DNA from: Halichondria panicea
Taxonomy: Eukaryota > Porifera > Demospongiae > Suberitida > Halichondriidae
Direction of reading: 5' to 3'
Length of the DNA: 64,000 nucleotides
Assembly: GCF_963675165.1 (NCBI RefSeq)
Contig: NC_087387.1
Location: 4,986,990 to 5,050,989 of the forward strand
Below are positions 26,335 through 38,589 of this stretch, piece after piece (within the stretch, counting starts at the first letter, position 1; each line of letters begins with the position of its first letter). The position numbers and the translations under genes were made by a program. Under the pieces are notes generated by a model that saw only the letters and a program-made list of their open reading frames with translations, was not told the DNA's origin and searched no databases.

Positions 26335-27021
26335 TATGGGGTGCCGTTTGTCTAAAATTGACATAAAATTATGTTTTAACTTTTATTTGACATAAGTATG
26401 CCACATATGAGCTCACGTCGTATGTTTTTGCTGAGACTAATTACTTGAGCTGCACCGCGCCTCTCGGGCCTCCTCTGATCTGAGTATTAATAGTCTATCA
26501 GCTAGCTATAGTTAGAGGAGGAAGATCAAGAGGTCTTAATCATAAAGCTGCTTCTGGAGGACTTTACACTCAGCTAGCTCCACGTGAAAAGTCCTCTTTG
26601 ACCTTTGGATCCTGACGGTCCTCATCTAGCTAGCTACGTACATATATACGTACAGCAATGAGTACGAGTAGTAATAGCGTTACTATCAACATGCATAAGC
26701 ATTCTACAAACGCACTAGTGGCCCGGTTCAAATACAGCCAGCTATGCTGCTATGTTGTCAGTCACCATGCAGTGGGGCGATGCAATATAATATGTATATA
26801 TAGGTGATGTATACTTATACATAAGTCACCCTCTTATATATAGGTGATTTACTTATACATAAGTCCCCCTCTTATTATAGGTGATTTACTTATATATATA
26901 AGTCACCCTCTTATATGTATAGTGGCGTACTTATACATAGGTGGCATACTTATAATTTATAAGTGGCAAATAATAGTTAGAACATAATTTTATGTGAATT
27001 TTAGACAAACGGCACCCCATA
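26335..27021. mobile_element. MITE with about 39-bp inverted ends and 6-bp TSD
   Basis: Left end TATGGGGTGCCGTTTGTCTA and right end its near-exact reverse complement; the similarity extends to about 39 bp with few mismatches. It is flanked by a perfect direct repeat ATTTAT (26329-26334 and 27022-27027). The interior contains a tandem palindromic array (26800-26950; TTACTTATA/TATAAGT units). No transposase ORF. The GGTGCCGTTTGT sequence also appears at 25500, indicating another copy. Confidence 0.8.
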
Positions 27022-27337
27022 ATTTATGGCAGACCCCATCTGAATTGTAGCAATAAATTGTTGAGAGGATAAGTAGTACACCACATCTTTGCAAATGCTG
27101 CCACGCCCTTTCTCGAGAGGCACCCAAAAACAATATATACACACATGCTTTCCCAACATTAGAACTCCTCATGCATATGAACACCATGCATAGACTCTGA
27201 CACTCAGTAACATGCTTTAAAATACTTTATGTGGTTGTGTACTTAACAGTGACCCTGTACACAATGCAAGAAAACAACAATGTGAGTACATGTACATGCA
27301 TATATACAATGTACAATATGGGAGCTCAGGTATAAGG

Positions 27338-29003
27338 TTATTTACGCCGCTTCTTAGCAGCAGGTACTTGAGACGTCTCAGTGGCTGAGGCCGAGGCCTT
27401 ACGGTTGGAGGTGGGGGTGCGGCAAACTGAAAGGGTTGTTGCTGTAAGGAAATACAATTGGTTTGAAGTACGCCAAGTTTTTGTTTTTGCGTTGAGCAGT
27501 TACAGAGCTGGAATACACACACACGGATACAGTCAGCTTTATGCCGTAGTCCTCGTGCGGTCGAGACATAATTATGTCAATGTTCGTAGACACTAAAGCT
27601 ACCACTCAAATAATCGCCTATACGTACATATATTTGTTGTACAGCACTCACCAATTGGTGGTTGAGGTTGAGGGCTCTCCTCCTCATAGTTGTAATCATA
27701 GTCCTCCACACTCTCTTGAGTTTCACTGGAGCCATACAACACTGTACTGGTTTCACTCTCCTCTGAAACTAGGACAAACCATATAGTTCACCAAAAACCT
27801 ACTGGAGCATAGAAGACCTTCTCGTTCATCATTGGCTGCCTCCTCCTGCCCGTTTCCTATGAGGTAGTAACAAGTGATATTGGCCAACGTCACCTGCACT
27901 CCGTCCGTCAGCTCATAATAGATGTTAGGCTTGAGGGCCACCTGGGAGGTGGGAGGGAGTGACATGCACATCACTACAATTACATCTCAGTGTAAGTTAG
28001 ATTTTTGTCTTGTCGCTCAATTAATAATCATTTAACCAGCGGTCAAACATTAGATTAGCTTACTGAGTTCTCTGCTATAACAATCTAACTGTCTCACATG
28101 CATGTACATGTATGTATGATTTGCAATACCACCTTTCGCCTGAACGTCTTATTCCGACTTCCAAGATCCTTTATAAAGTGTGAACCCTTCTCCACAAGTA
28201 TCTGTGCATGTTTCTGGGAGAGGGACCCATTGGAGAGTGTCACATCACAATCCTCTCCACGTCCTACCAAGTTATCCCCTGTTGTACATATATGTGTGTA
28301 TATAGAAATCGGGGACACACGCACACACACATGCACAGAGTATGTACAATCGACTCACCCTCTTTGAGGAAATAGTCGAAATATACCGGGGGTGTATATT
28401 CTACGTTTTGGGAGATATTCTTGTCCTGGGAGAGCACTCGCAAAAGGCTCGCTGATTGGGTGCTCAAAGTCTCATCACGCTCTGCCGTTAGTCTTTCTGA
28501 GTGAGCAGACTCAGAATATATACAGACAGACCGGACTATAACCTGTGGCCCGCCTACGCGCCTCGGGTTAATAACAATCATGTTTACCATATTATTTGAA
28601 CTCAATGTAGGGGCATATGTCAGTAATATCTTTGTATCTTGTGATGGTATGCACATTTGTGATGGTATGCACATAAAATACTACTGTTCATGTTTGGCTA
28701 TATAAATACAGAAATATAGGAGATGGTATCTGGACGTGTCTATAGCGATAGTATTGTAAAACATGCCGTAAATGCCTATTACAATATTCAACCTACCGTT
28801 CCATTAGTAATCGAACTGTGATTGCAAATATGCTTTAATATTTACCTGTTTCAGGCAAGATTCCTCCTGGGCTGTGGTTAGGACTCTGCGACAGGTCATT
28901 AATTAACCTCTATTATACAGGGTTTACAAACCTGATTTGGCTCTTGTTCCTGCAGGAATACGCTGGACGGCTCGCTTGTTGGGTTGTGAGAGGAATCTTC
29001 CAT
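27338..29003 (-). CDS. Short FHA-domain nuclear protein, MDC1-like
   Basis: Complete seven-exon model, 246 aa: 28932-29003, 28846-28885, 28359-28496, 28133-28278, 27803-27941, 27652-27768, 27338-27426 (stop). Phases 0,1,1,0,1,1 close exactly. The FHA domain spans roughly residues 75-165: VGRGEDCDV, SLSQKHAQI and DLGSRNKTF supply the conserved Gly-Arg, Ser-x-x-His and S-x-N motifs of phosphothreonine binding. The last strands (KPNIYYELTDGVQVTLA, then ITCYYLI) resemble the FHA of the DNA-damage mediator MDC1 more than NBS1 or kinase FHAs. After it come an acidic S/T/E-rich stretch with one TQ site, a YDYNYEEE patch, and a C-terminus ending in KKRRK, a likely nuclear signal. No BRCT domains are encoded, so it is far shorter than vertebrate MDC1. 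The 40-bp exon 2 is the least certain. Confidence 0.78.
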
Positions 29004-29860
29004 GCTGGTTGCACTGTTGCTCAACTTGGTAAGATGTGAAATAGCTTTCTGTTTGTGTAGCCTTTTATATTGTCAGCTTTGTGGGTTTTTTAGCTGAGCT
29101 CAGTGGTAAGTGTGGTTAGCCGGATGAGCACAGAGGAAAACCCTTACTATTTTTAGGTTGTATAATTATAGCCATTATGTCACACTCATACACCTAGCTC
29201 CTACAATTTAAGGTATTAGAGTGATGGCAAGGGTGGTGGTGTCTGGGGGGTATTATTTTGTTGACAAATACTGTACCGTTAATAACCCCTAGTACATGTA
29301 TATAATTAATCCTTGTGCTTCATTTGTGTGTATTAGGGTTAGGACTGGCAAGGAGGATCCATGCGCTTTTAGAGCTACTGAATGCATTTGTTAGTTTTGA
29401 CATACGACTATCACACACACACACACACACACACACACACCACCCTCCTCACACAGGTCCAACCCGCTCCTGTCTCACACTCTCATCATTCATGGGGATT
29501 ACCCCGCCCACCTACCATTTGGGGCTGTGCCTCTGTTGGCTACTAGTAAGTAAGCCAGGCTGTTGTTACGACGACTCTAACAGTGTGTACAACAAGAATT
29601 TCTGCGGACAAGTGAGTTAGAGTAAACACCAAAATAGATTACATCATACATTGTATGTGATTCAAAATTTTAATTTGTCGTTCCCTTTTAATTGACTGAA
29701 TTAATCCACACACACACACGTACAGGCTTATAGCCAATGCACCGTACATAGTCCCCCCCCCCACACACACACACGTATGTACATTGTATTCTGTTTACGG
29801 TAACCTCTGTAACACTGCTCCTACAGTATACATGTATGTTTTAATAACACCTTTGTCTAG

Positions 29861-30697
<837 letters not shown>

Positions 30698-30732
30698 GAC
30701 AAATCAGGGCAAGATTCAGCTTGTTCCAGTTT

Positions 30733-30960
30733 GTTGCCATGTGGTAGATGTCAGATAGAGGTGTTGATTCATTATCTGCCCAGTGTGAATCCAGCTTGTT
30801 GCCATGTGGTAGGTGTCAGATAGAGGTGTTGATTCATTATCTGCCCAGTGTGAATCCAGCTTGTTGCCATGTGGTAGATGTCAGATAGAGGTGTTGATTC
30901 ATTGTCTGCCCAGTGTGAATCCAGGCAAGATCCAGCTTGTTGCCATGTGGTAGATGTCAG
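30733..30960. repeat. 65-bp tandem repeat
   Basis: Three to four copies of a 65-bp unit containing TTGTTGCCATGTGGTAGATG and GTGTTGATTCATT, with unit starts at 30761, 30826 and 30891. The same sequence recurs in inverse orientation at 34240-34290 and 35395-35520, so the unit belongs to a dispersed element. Confidence 0.85.
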
Positions 30961-31098
30961 ATAGAGTGTGGGGAGCTAATGAGCACCTTGCTGGCTAAGG
31001 CAAGATTCAGCTTGTTCCCTCTCAAACCTGCCTGGTTTTGATTAATTCCAGACAATGAATGTAACATTAAAAGGAGCAGTGGTGTGCTGCACAGAACC

Positions 31099-31804
31099 AT
31101 AGATTGAAAAGGAAGGGGATTGGAAAGACCAGGCCTCCCTGTGTAAATGGTTGAAACACTCCGCATTATGATTTCGCGATAGCGATTATTTTCGTACTCT
31201 GGTTGTATTTCAACTGTTTCTAGCTCTCCTATCCACTAGCGATCACTCAGAGGCTGGGAGGTTACTCTAGAGAAGTAAGTTTACACCACTGACAAGCTCT
31301 AACTTGTCTAAGTCCGCTGTCTTTACTCTGTTTTTAGTTTTTGTTGAGTATAGCTTGAATTACTCCATGTCAACTTTTCTCTTTCCCTGCTGCAAAGCCT
31401 AAACAGCAAAAGACATTGCTTGACTTGGTTATTATGTATCTTCATGCCATGGATAAGCTTTACTGTTCATAAACGTTGTCCTTCAAACTGCTTTAGTATA
31501 CTTTTAGACTTTCACGACTTCATAGTAAGGGCTATTCCTTCTTTTATAGCATTTATTTGTTTAGTGATAGTGGTTGCGTTGCTTAGTCGACCTTTTAGAG
31601 CTATATTCTCTTTACTTTTTAGAATATTCAACATTAAAAGTGATCAATTTCACCATTTCTGTGTACAGCACATTGTATGGCAGCCAAGACAGGTAATGAG
31701 CATGCTGACTATAAAATAATCCCTTGTAGTGTTAGCCACGCCCTATAACGTGGAGTGTTTCACGCAAACATTTTCGTTTCCAATCCCCTTCCTTTTCAAT
31801 CTAT
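31099..31804. mobile_element. MITE with CATAGATTGAA ends
   Basis: The 28-bp stretch at 31099-31126 (ATAGATTGAAAAGGAAGGGG...) is repeated perfectly inverted at 31777-31804; inner inverted patches (GAAACACTCC at about 31152 and about 31754) support the pairing. The 706-bp interior has a 99-codon hydrophobic ORF (31420-31719) of doubtful meaning. A relative with similar ends is at 56629-57145, and a short hairpin copy lies at 49325-49352. Confidence 0.8.
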
Positions 31805-33533
31805 GACAGAACAGACTGGAGAAACCCAATGAGTGACCTTAATGTAATGTTTGGCAGCAGAACTGCTCTTGGACTTTTTACAGGCAGCAAAAACAAAGAC
31901 AGCAAAAACAATTCTCATGAATTATTCATGTTTAGACCCTCACTTGGAAATAAGGCTGGATTAAAACGGGGGTGGGGGGGGAACAAGCAATGGTACTTCA
32001 GAGGTATGTTGTTTCCAATCCCTCTCTACTGTATCTATTGTTCCACTGCAGGCTATACTCTAGAGCCACTGCAACCACAATGTAGTTGTTGTGTTATTTT
32101 AGTCCACCCACACACCCAAAAATCAAATAAAGGTCAAAGTGGTGGTTTGTTGAAGCAGTCCCTTCTAGTGTAATGTTGATGTTTGGATTTGCTTGCTGCA
32201 ACAGAATAAAAAAATGGAACAGAACTTTAATTTGGCCTTACTACTGTACATTGCACTCAGTTGTTGTTTCCATACACGTTGTTTTGTTCTTTTGCACCCG
32301 CGAAAATTCCCGCTATACGGTACATACATTCCCGCAATATGGCTGAATCAGTCTGAATCAGTGTTCTACTTCACTAGTGAATAATTTCCGTTGAGGACAA
32401 GGTGCAGTCGGCTTTGTTTTTTGGTCCGTTGTGCGCATCCATTTGATGCATATAGCTGTAGTTAATACTCAATATGGCTGTAAAAGTAAAGAAAGCTAGT
32501 AGCCTGCAGTGATTCCAAAATTCATAAATAATAAATTACTACCGTTACCACAGGCTGCTGTAGGCTTAATGTCCATTGGAGATCCTTCACAGTCATACAC
32601 TATTATTTGTGTACGTGATTGTAAACAATCGCTAATTGTGGGGGTGGTCAGTTGCTAGGCAACTGTAATGATGTGGTAATGTCAGGTTGGAAGTTGCTAG
32701 CAGACGAAATAGAGAGGTCAGAAGAGATGATGTGGCCAGAAATGATGGTATGGTGGAAACTGTATTATCCGAGGCGCGTAGAAGGCCACGGGTATAATAG
32801 TCCGTTGGTTTGTTTGTCTGTTTGCGATTAAGTCCACTCACCTGGATGCCATATCACACAACAAGTTATAATAATGTGTTTGTGTACCCACGAGGTGCGT
32901 GGAATTGACTAAGGAAATTTCTTCTGAGCGAAAATATGCACCTACTAAACTTTTGCTATGGGTACATATACCTCGTTTTGAGACGTAGCACTTCAGTGCT
33001 CCAGTTCGTTATCAGTATGTCGGGGACAACATGGAAATGATTACCTGAATTGAAAATTGCACCCAAAATGCAATTAAGTAACCTGTCATTTCAAACAGTG
33101 TGCACCGTAGTTGTAATTACCGCGCCAACTCACTCACTGAATACATTATTTAAACCCTTCCTTACACCACATACAGCACATACATGTTACCATTGACGTT
33201 TCACATACAGTTTGCCCAATATCCCTCACTCTAGATCTCCACTTATTCCCCTACTATCCCCCAACTCCTCCCCACTTTACTCATGTGATGTGATAGACCT
33301 CCTTTAGAGCTACTGTATGTGTTAAAGGCCTAGGATTCACTCGAAAGAAGGCTAAACACATCAATACACTGCTCTAAAAATAGATGTAGGTCTTGCACAA
33401 CCAATCATTCATTTACAATTTGAAACTATGAGCATCCAGCTCTGACCATTACTATATGTACACATATCTGAGGTCAATTAGTGGTACTTTCTTTTTTTGT
33501 TTTTAACTGAGTGAGGTGAAAAGGTTGTACATA
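31805..33533. other. Non-coding, dispersed repeat fragments
   Basis: No supported gene. At 32045-32080 a fragment resembles the ACTGCAACCACAATGTAGT ends described for 36893-43341. The rest is AT-rich with no splice-competent ORF. Confidence 0.45.
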
Positions 33534-33723
33534 CAGGTAGAAAATTTCGAGGTGTTTTTAATTTCGCGTTTTTCGTGGGTGGCTAAAACCCGCGAAAGGC
33601 TTTGTTTACGCATGCGAGATAGTGACACACCCAACTCCACGAAATTTACTACCCGCGAAATTTTCCAAATAAGACAGAATATTGAATTGCACGAAAATTT
33701 ACACCCTCGAAATTTTCTACCTG
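33534..33723. mobile_element. 190-bp MITE
   Basis: Ends CAGGTAGAAAATTTCGAGG and its exact reverse complement. The interior is rich in CGCGAAA motifs. Related in style to the elements at 50536-50714 and 50826-51027, which also have AAATTTTCG-type ends. Confidence 0.75.
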
Positions 33724-33934
33724 GTATGGTACTTGAAAAGCTTTGCAGGTTATACTGCAAAAGCACTGCAACCACAATGTAGTAAATACAGTTGGCTTCT
33801 GTTATAATGTCAGCAAGCCAACAAAATAATTTTGGAATTGCATAATTATAGCTATTGCCAGTGGCTGCCTCTATGCCCCAAGTCATAGCTGTTGCCTGCA
33901 ATTCATATAGATAAAGTTTCACAAAATGAAAAGC

Positions 33935-35530
33935 AGCAGTAGCAGCATTAGTCCTTGATTCATTGTCTGTGTGAAATGTGAATTAATCAAAACCAGGAGG
34001 CCTTTATTAAGAGAACAAGCTGAATCTTGTCTTAGCCACATGATATCTTGTATACCAGGGTATGAAGAGAAGCATAATTATGTCCTTGCTAGTTAGTACC
34101 ACATAACAAACTAGTGCTGCAAGCTGAATCTTGCCTTATTGTGGCATGAGTTGAGCAGGCCACAGATTCATTGTCTGTCCACAAGGTGGCTCATTAGTGA
34201 GACTTGACAGCCTCAAGAATTCATCCAGTGGTAGTATGGTGTATCTCACTGGGCAGACAATGAATCAACACCTCTACCTGACCATCTACCACAAGTGGAT
34301 CAAGCTGAAGCTTGCCCAGATTGCCACCTAACCACACCTGACTGAGTGGCTCCACAGTTCCACTACAAGTGGTTTTCCAAACCTTGAGGCTATGCACAAT
34401 GTAGAGTATGTAGTCCACCCACACATCACAAAACTCAAAGTGAAGTAAAAAAATACAGACTACTGCTGACTTTCCACACAACTCAAGGGGATGTACATTT
34501 ACTACTCTACTTTCACAGCATTTAATTCCTTCTATATATCATTTATGCTTGATTGATGCTCAAGGTCAACAAGCTGCTTTGCAATTTTGAGCCTATAATA
34601 TTGTGGATAGTAAATACAGGCCCTCAGCTCCAATACATACAAGTTTTAGCTCCCATCATTTTGCCAAAATGAACGAAGCAACAAGTTAGCTGAGCACATT
34701 CAGACAAAATGTGAGAAAAGTTGATGTACCTACACCTGGAAAATTTAATTATAATTACTTGGGAATGAGCTATTTGAACTTGGGGGTTTTAAATAATAGT
34801 TAGACACTGTTTTGTCAGTGTCCATGTGATTTAGAAGCCCTCAGCCACTCTGCTATGCTCAGGATACTAAATCAGCCTTTGGGCTTCTAAATCCCATAGA
34901 CACCTCCAAAACAGTATCTAGACACTAGATCTACATGGGAAGTACTACTACAGAAATTAGGTTCACAAGCCCAAATTTTACACTGCACAAGCCCAAATTT
35001 TACAGTTAAAATTTTAGTGTGCATTTAGGTTGGACTTATCTGGTTTGTGGATACAATATGTAAGCAAATCAGTAGCTAGCAGTAGCAGCATTAGTCCTTG
35101 ATTCATTGTCTGTGTGAATTAATCAAAACCAGGAGGCCTTGATCAAGAGAACAAGCTGAATCTTGCCTTAGCCACATATTCATCTGATACCTTGTATACC
35201 AAGGGTATGAAGAGAAGCATAATTATGTCCTTGCTAGTACCACATAACAAACTAGTGCTGCAAGCTGAATCTTGCCTTATTGTGGCATGACTTGTGGCAT
35301 GAGTTGAGCAGGACACAGATTCATTGTCTGTCCACAAAGTGGCTCATTAGCTTATCTATTGACAGCCTCAAGAATTCATCTAGTGCTAGTATTGTATCAC
35401 ACTGGGCAGACAACAAACACCTCTATCTGACCATCTACCATGCAAGGCAACAAGGCTCACTGGGCAGCAATGAATCAACACCTCTATCTGACCATCTACC
35501 ACAAGGCAACAAGCTGAATCTGAGTGCATG
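33935..35530. repeat. Direct segmental repeat and embedded hairpin MITE
   Basis: About 270 bp at 33935-34206 is repeated directly at 35082-35349 (both contain AGCAGCATTAGTCCTTGATT and AACAAACTAGTGCTGCAAGC). Between them lie a copy of the sequence family that forms the outer repeat at 36893-43341 (34362 onward, starting GTGGTTTTCCAAACC) and a 131-bp hairpin element at 34797-34927 with TAGTTAGACACTGTTTTG ends. No gene. Confidence 0.7.
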
Positions 35531-35946
35531 AATTCCTGAGCACATAAAGTGTTAATTTGTGCTTGTGTTCCCCAATACCTCTGCAGATCAATGCTCTCAA
35601 TTCCTGTATTGAGAGGTGATTACAATGGAACCTCCAAATGACCTTCCAACACAGTATTGAATACCTCAGTTTCCTACTGTATAGTATGTCCACACAACGA
35701 TGGCTCACTACTGCATCGTTGCAAGGAAGGGATATTGGGGACGGGGTCTACAAATCTTTGACTCTCCAGAGTCCTGTACCTTATTTAGCTATAATTATGA
35801 TGCAGGAGATGGAGAGTGGACTGTGTGTGAGCCTACCAGAAAACGCAAAGAGTCACTATATATGTGTCTATTCATCAAGAAAACGAAAAAGGTCAACCAA
35901 AAATAAATGCAGCTCTGCATAAATAGTCACATTTTTCCCGTTTCAG

Positions 35947-35997
35947 CCCCCAGCCCCCGCTCCTGTGGTGGATGAAGCCCCACCCAGTAAGAAGTAA
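35947..35997 (+). CDS. Candidate terminal exon (PPAPAPVVDEAPPSKK)
   Basis: A polypyrimidine tract and CAG acceptor precede a 51-bp open stretch encoding PPAPAPVVDEAPPSKK and a TAA stop. A basic C-terminus after a proline/acidic stretch resembles the end of the FHA gene in style only. A 68-codon ORF just upstream (35700-35906, ending in KKTKKVNQK) may be an alternative 3' part. The parent gene is not established. Confidence 0.3.
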   Translation, partial: PPAPAPVVDEAPPSKK

Positions 35998-36248
35998 ACT
36001 TATACTTATCTGGTTATAGAGAAGACGGAGTATGAGTCTTGGTACTGCCTGAGTTCAATGTCATACCACCAGATCCAAAGCTGCCACAGAAGTAGCATGA
36101 GTAGCCTAGATCCCAGCCCTCTCTCATCAATTGAGAGCGGCCTAGAATCGAGGCTACCAGAAGACTGCAACTGCTCCTTGTATGTCTTCACTAGCAGGAA
36201 GGCCTGCCCACAGGAGGCCTTTTGACAGACGTAATGATTTTGTATAAA

Positions 36249-36282
36249 CCAATCAGATTACTGTATTTGTGTGATTATAAAA
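36249..36282 (+). promoter_or_regulatory. CCAAT + TATA promoter
   Basis: A CCAAT box at 36249 and TATAAAA at 36276-36282, 23 bp apart, upstream of the leader exon. It is the clearest core promoter in the window. It probably serves the leader exon and, through splicing, the nuclease gene whose ATG directly follows an acceptor at 43514. Confidence 0.55.
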
Positions 36283-36299
36283 CGAAGAAAAAACCGATA

Positions 36300-36564
36300 T
36301 CTACTCAGTCTTCTTTGAGTGATCATTCAGACTTCATGCGCTGCCAGCTCGCTTGATCTAGCCAGCTCTACCGTCTCAACCCCACCAACTCTACCGTCGC
36401 TGCCAGCTCGCTTGATCTAGCCAGCTCTACCGTCTCAATCCCACCAGCTCTTCCGTCTCAATCCCACCAGCTCTACCGTCTCAACCCCACCAGCTCTACC
36501 GTCTCAACCCCACCAGCTCTACCACCCCGTCAACTCTCCTACGGCCAGACAGCATCTTAGCAAA
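36300..36564 (+). other. Spliced 5' leader exon with CTCAACC repeats
   Basis: Pyrimidine-rich tandem repeats of about 24 bp (unit CAGCTCTACCGTCTCAACCC) fill 36350-36535, followed by AGCAAA and a GTAAGT donor at 36565. There is no long ORF. Similar repeats occur inside the palindrome of the transposon (37861-37937, followed by a possible GTTTGC donor) and before an ATG at 48781-48826. Confidence 0.5.
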
Positions 36565-37320
36565 GTAAGTTCCAACCATGTCGTGATTATAATTATATAG
36601 AATGTGTCGGTCGCTTATACTTCTGCCTCAAGGAAGGAGGGATACGGTAAAGCTGACTGTGTGTGTGTGTGTGTCTGTACTGTGTGTGTGTTCCAGCTGT
36701 AACTGCTCAACGGTTGCAATGCGACAAAAACTAACAGTTTCTATAGGCTTCTAGCCACGTTCTCTTGGATTTTGATTCGTGGATTAGCAAACTAAAGCGC
36801 AGAAGCCACTAATCACTCCCAAAGGGTTACTATCCAGCTAAGAAGCTACTACACCTGGTCTATCTCACTTAGAAAATGCATTTTTGTGGGTACTACAGTG
36901 GTTTTCCTTACCTTTGCAGGCTATACTGCAAGAGCACTGCAACCACAATGTAGTAGATATAGTATTTTGGTTGGCTTCTGTTATGATTGTTAGTAACAAG
37001 CTAGCCTCGATTCCAGGCCGCATTAAAATACGGCCTGGTACCTATTGCAGGGGTGATAGTGCGCATGCGCTTCAAATTACCCAGAATATGGGTAATCGCA
37101 TTAGTGTAGTTCGAAGAGGTTCGGAAGGGTCGAACCACAATGAACACCTGAAGAACATATTTTCAAAGTATTTGCTTGTTAATAAGTGTAGTTCGAAGAA
37201 GTTCGGAGGAGTCGAACCATAACGAACACCTGCTTGTCCATTAGTGTAGTTAGAAGAGGGAGCTACACTAATCGACAAGCAAACACGAGGCATTAGCACA
37301 GCGCCAGCTTGAACACTAGT

Positions 37321-38095
37321 TGATAGTTGGCTAAGCTATTTCGTAGTTGATAGTTGGCAAGCTATTTTGTAAGTTTAAACTATACAGCAAAATCCAGCAA
37401 ATCCGCCATAAAAAGTAACCAGACATTGTATAATCACGACAAGAACGCGAACCTGTTTTGTTGAGAGAGATGGTATAGTAGGTTGAGACGGTAGAGCTGG
37501 TAGGTTGAGACGGTAGAGCTGGTAGGTTGAGAGGGTAGAGCTGTAGGTTGAACTCTCGCTAACGGTAAGGTTGAGCTATAAGACGGTAAGGTAGAGCCAG
37601 TCTATATAGTAGTACTTCGGCCTCCAGTTTTGGTGAGTAGCTCACGAGGGCAGATCACGTGATAGCCTTCCTGTTATTATCCCCCACTACGTACTTCAGC
37701 TACCTGTACCAGCTGTAGTACGTAGTGGGGGATAATAACAGGAAGGCTATCACGTGATCTGCCCTCGTGAGCTACTCACCAAAACTGGAGGCGAAGTACG
37801 ACTATATAGACTGGCTCTACCTTACCGTCTTATAGCTCAACCTTACCGTTAGCGAGAGTTCAACCTACAGCTCTACCCTCTCAACCTACCAGCTCTACCG
37901 TCTCAACCTACTATGCCATCTCTCTCAACAAAACAGGTTTGCGTTCTTGTCGTGATTATACAATGTCTGGTTACTTTTTATGGCGGATTTGCTGCATTTT
38001 GCTGTATAGTTTAAACTTACGAAATAGCTTGCCAACTATCAACTACGAAATAGCTTAGCCAACTACCAACTACGAAATAGCTAAGCCAACTATCA
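37321..38095. repeat. Long palindrome inside the transposon
   Basis: The sequence reads nearly identically on both strands around a centre near 37710 (CACTACGTACTTCAG / CTGTAGTACGTAGTG), with arms of roughly 380 bp. Only a few bases differ between arms (e.g. AACGCGAACCTG versus CAGGTTTGCGTT). The arms contain CTCAACC leader repeats and the start of the TAGCTAAGCCAACTA subterminal repeats. Confidence 0.88.
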
Positions 38096-38280
38096 ACTAC
38101 GAAATAGCTTGCCAACTATCAACTACGAAATAGCTTAGCGAACTACCTGCTACGAAATAGCTTAGCCAACTATCAACTACGAAATAGCTAAGCCAACTGC
38201 CTACTACGAAATAGCTAAGCCAACCCAACTACCTACTACGAAATAGCTAAGCCAACCGAACTACCTACTTCGAATGTCAA
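38096..38280. repeat. Subterminal repeat array (left)
   Basis: Tandem copies of a 25-26 bp unit (CTACGAAATAGCTAAGCCAA). The same unit occurs inverted at 42108-42275, so the arrays face each other across the kinase cargo and may be transposase binding sites or homology arms. Confidence 0.8.
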
Positions 38281-38589
38281 CTACTAGTAGCTCTCAGGGC
38301 CACCGTAGTAGTGCCCTAGTCTCGTGAACCAGCCGCCCTCTCTTGGGGAGAGACCGTCTGGGCACTCTTTACACAAGTATCATGTGGTCTAGATAGGAGG
38401 CAGCAAATAATGAAAGTTTATGTGCGGTTGAGCATTGAGCAGTGATGTGGTAGGCAGTGAATGCGGATGTGGTTACGTAATACATTCCATTGTGCAGCCC
38501 AGAAGTCAAGAGCAGTCAGTCTAGCCTCTACTCACTTTCCTCCATCTCCCTTTCCTTCTCTCAACCAGTTCCGTGGAGCAAGTAGATCT

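Noticed and set aside
31420..31719. 99-codon hydrophobic ORF
   Set aside because: It lies inside a MITE, has no splice support and no recognisable domain.
36096..36155. Possible 60-bp relative of the TAGCCTCG MITE
   Set aside because: Ends TAGCCTAGATCCCAG and TCGAGGCTA are suggestive, but the inverted match is short and no target duplication is visible.
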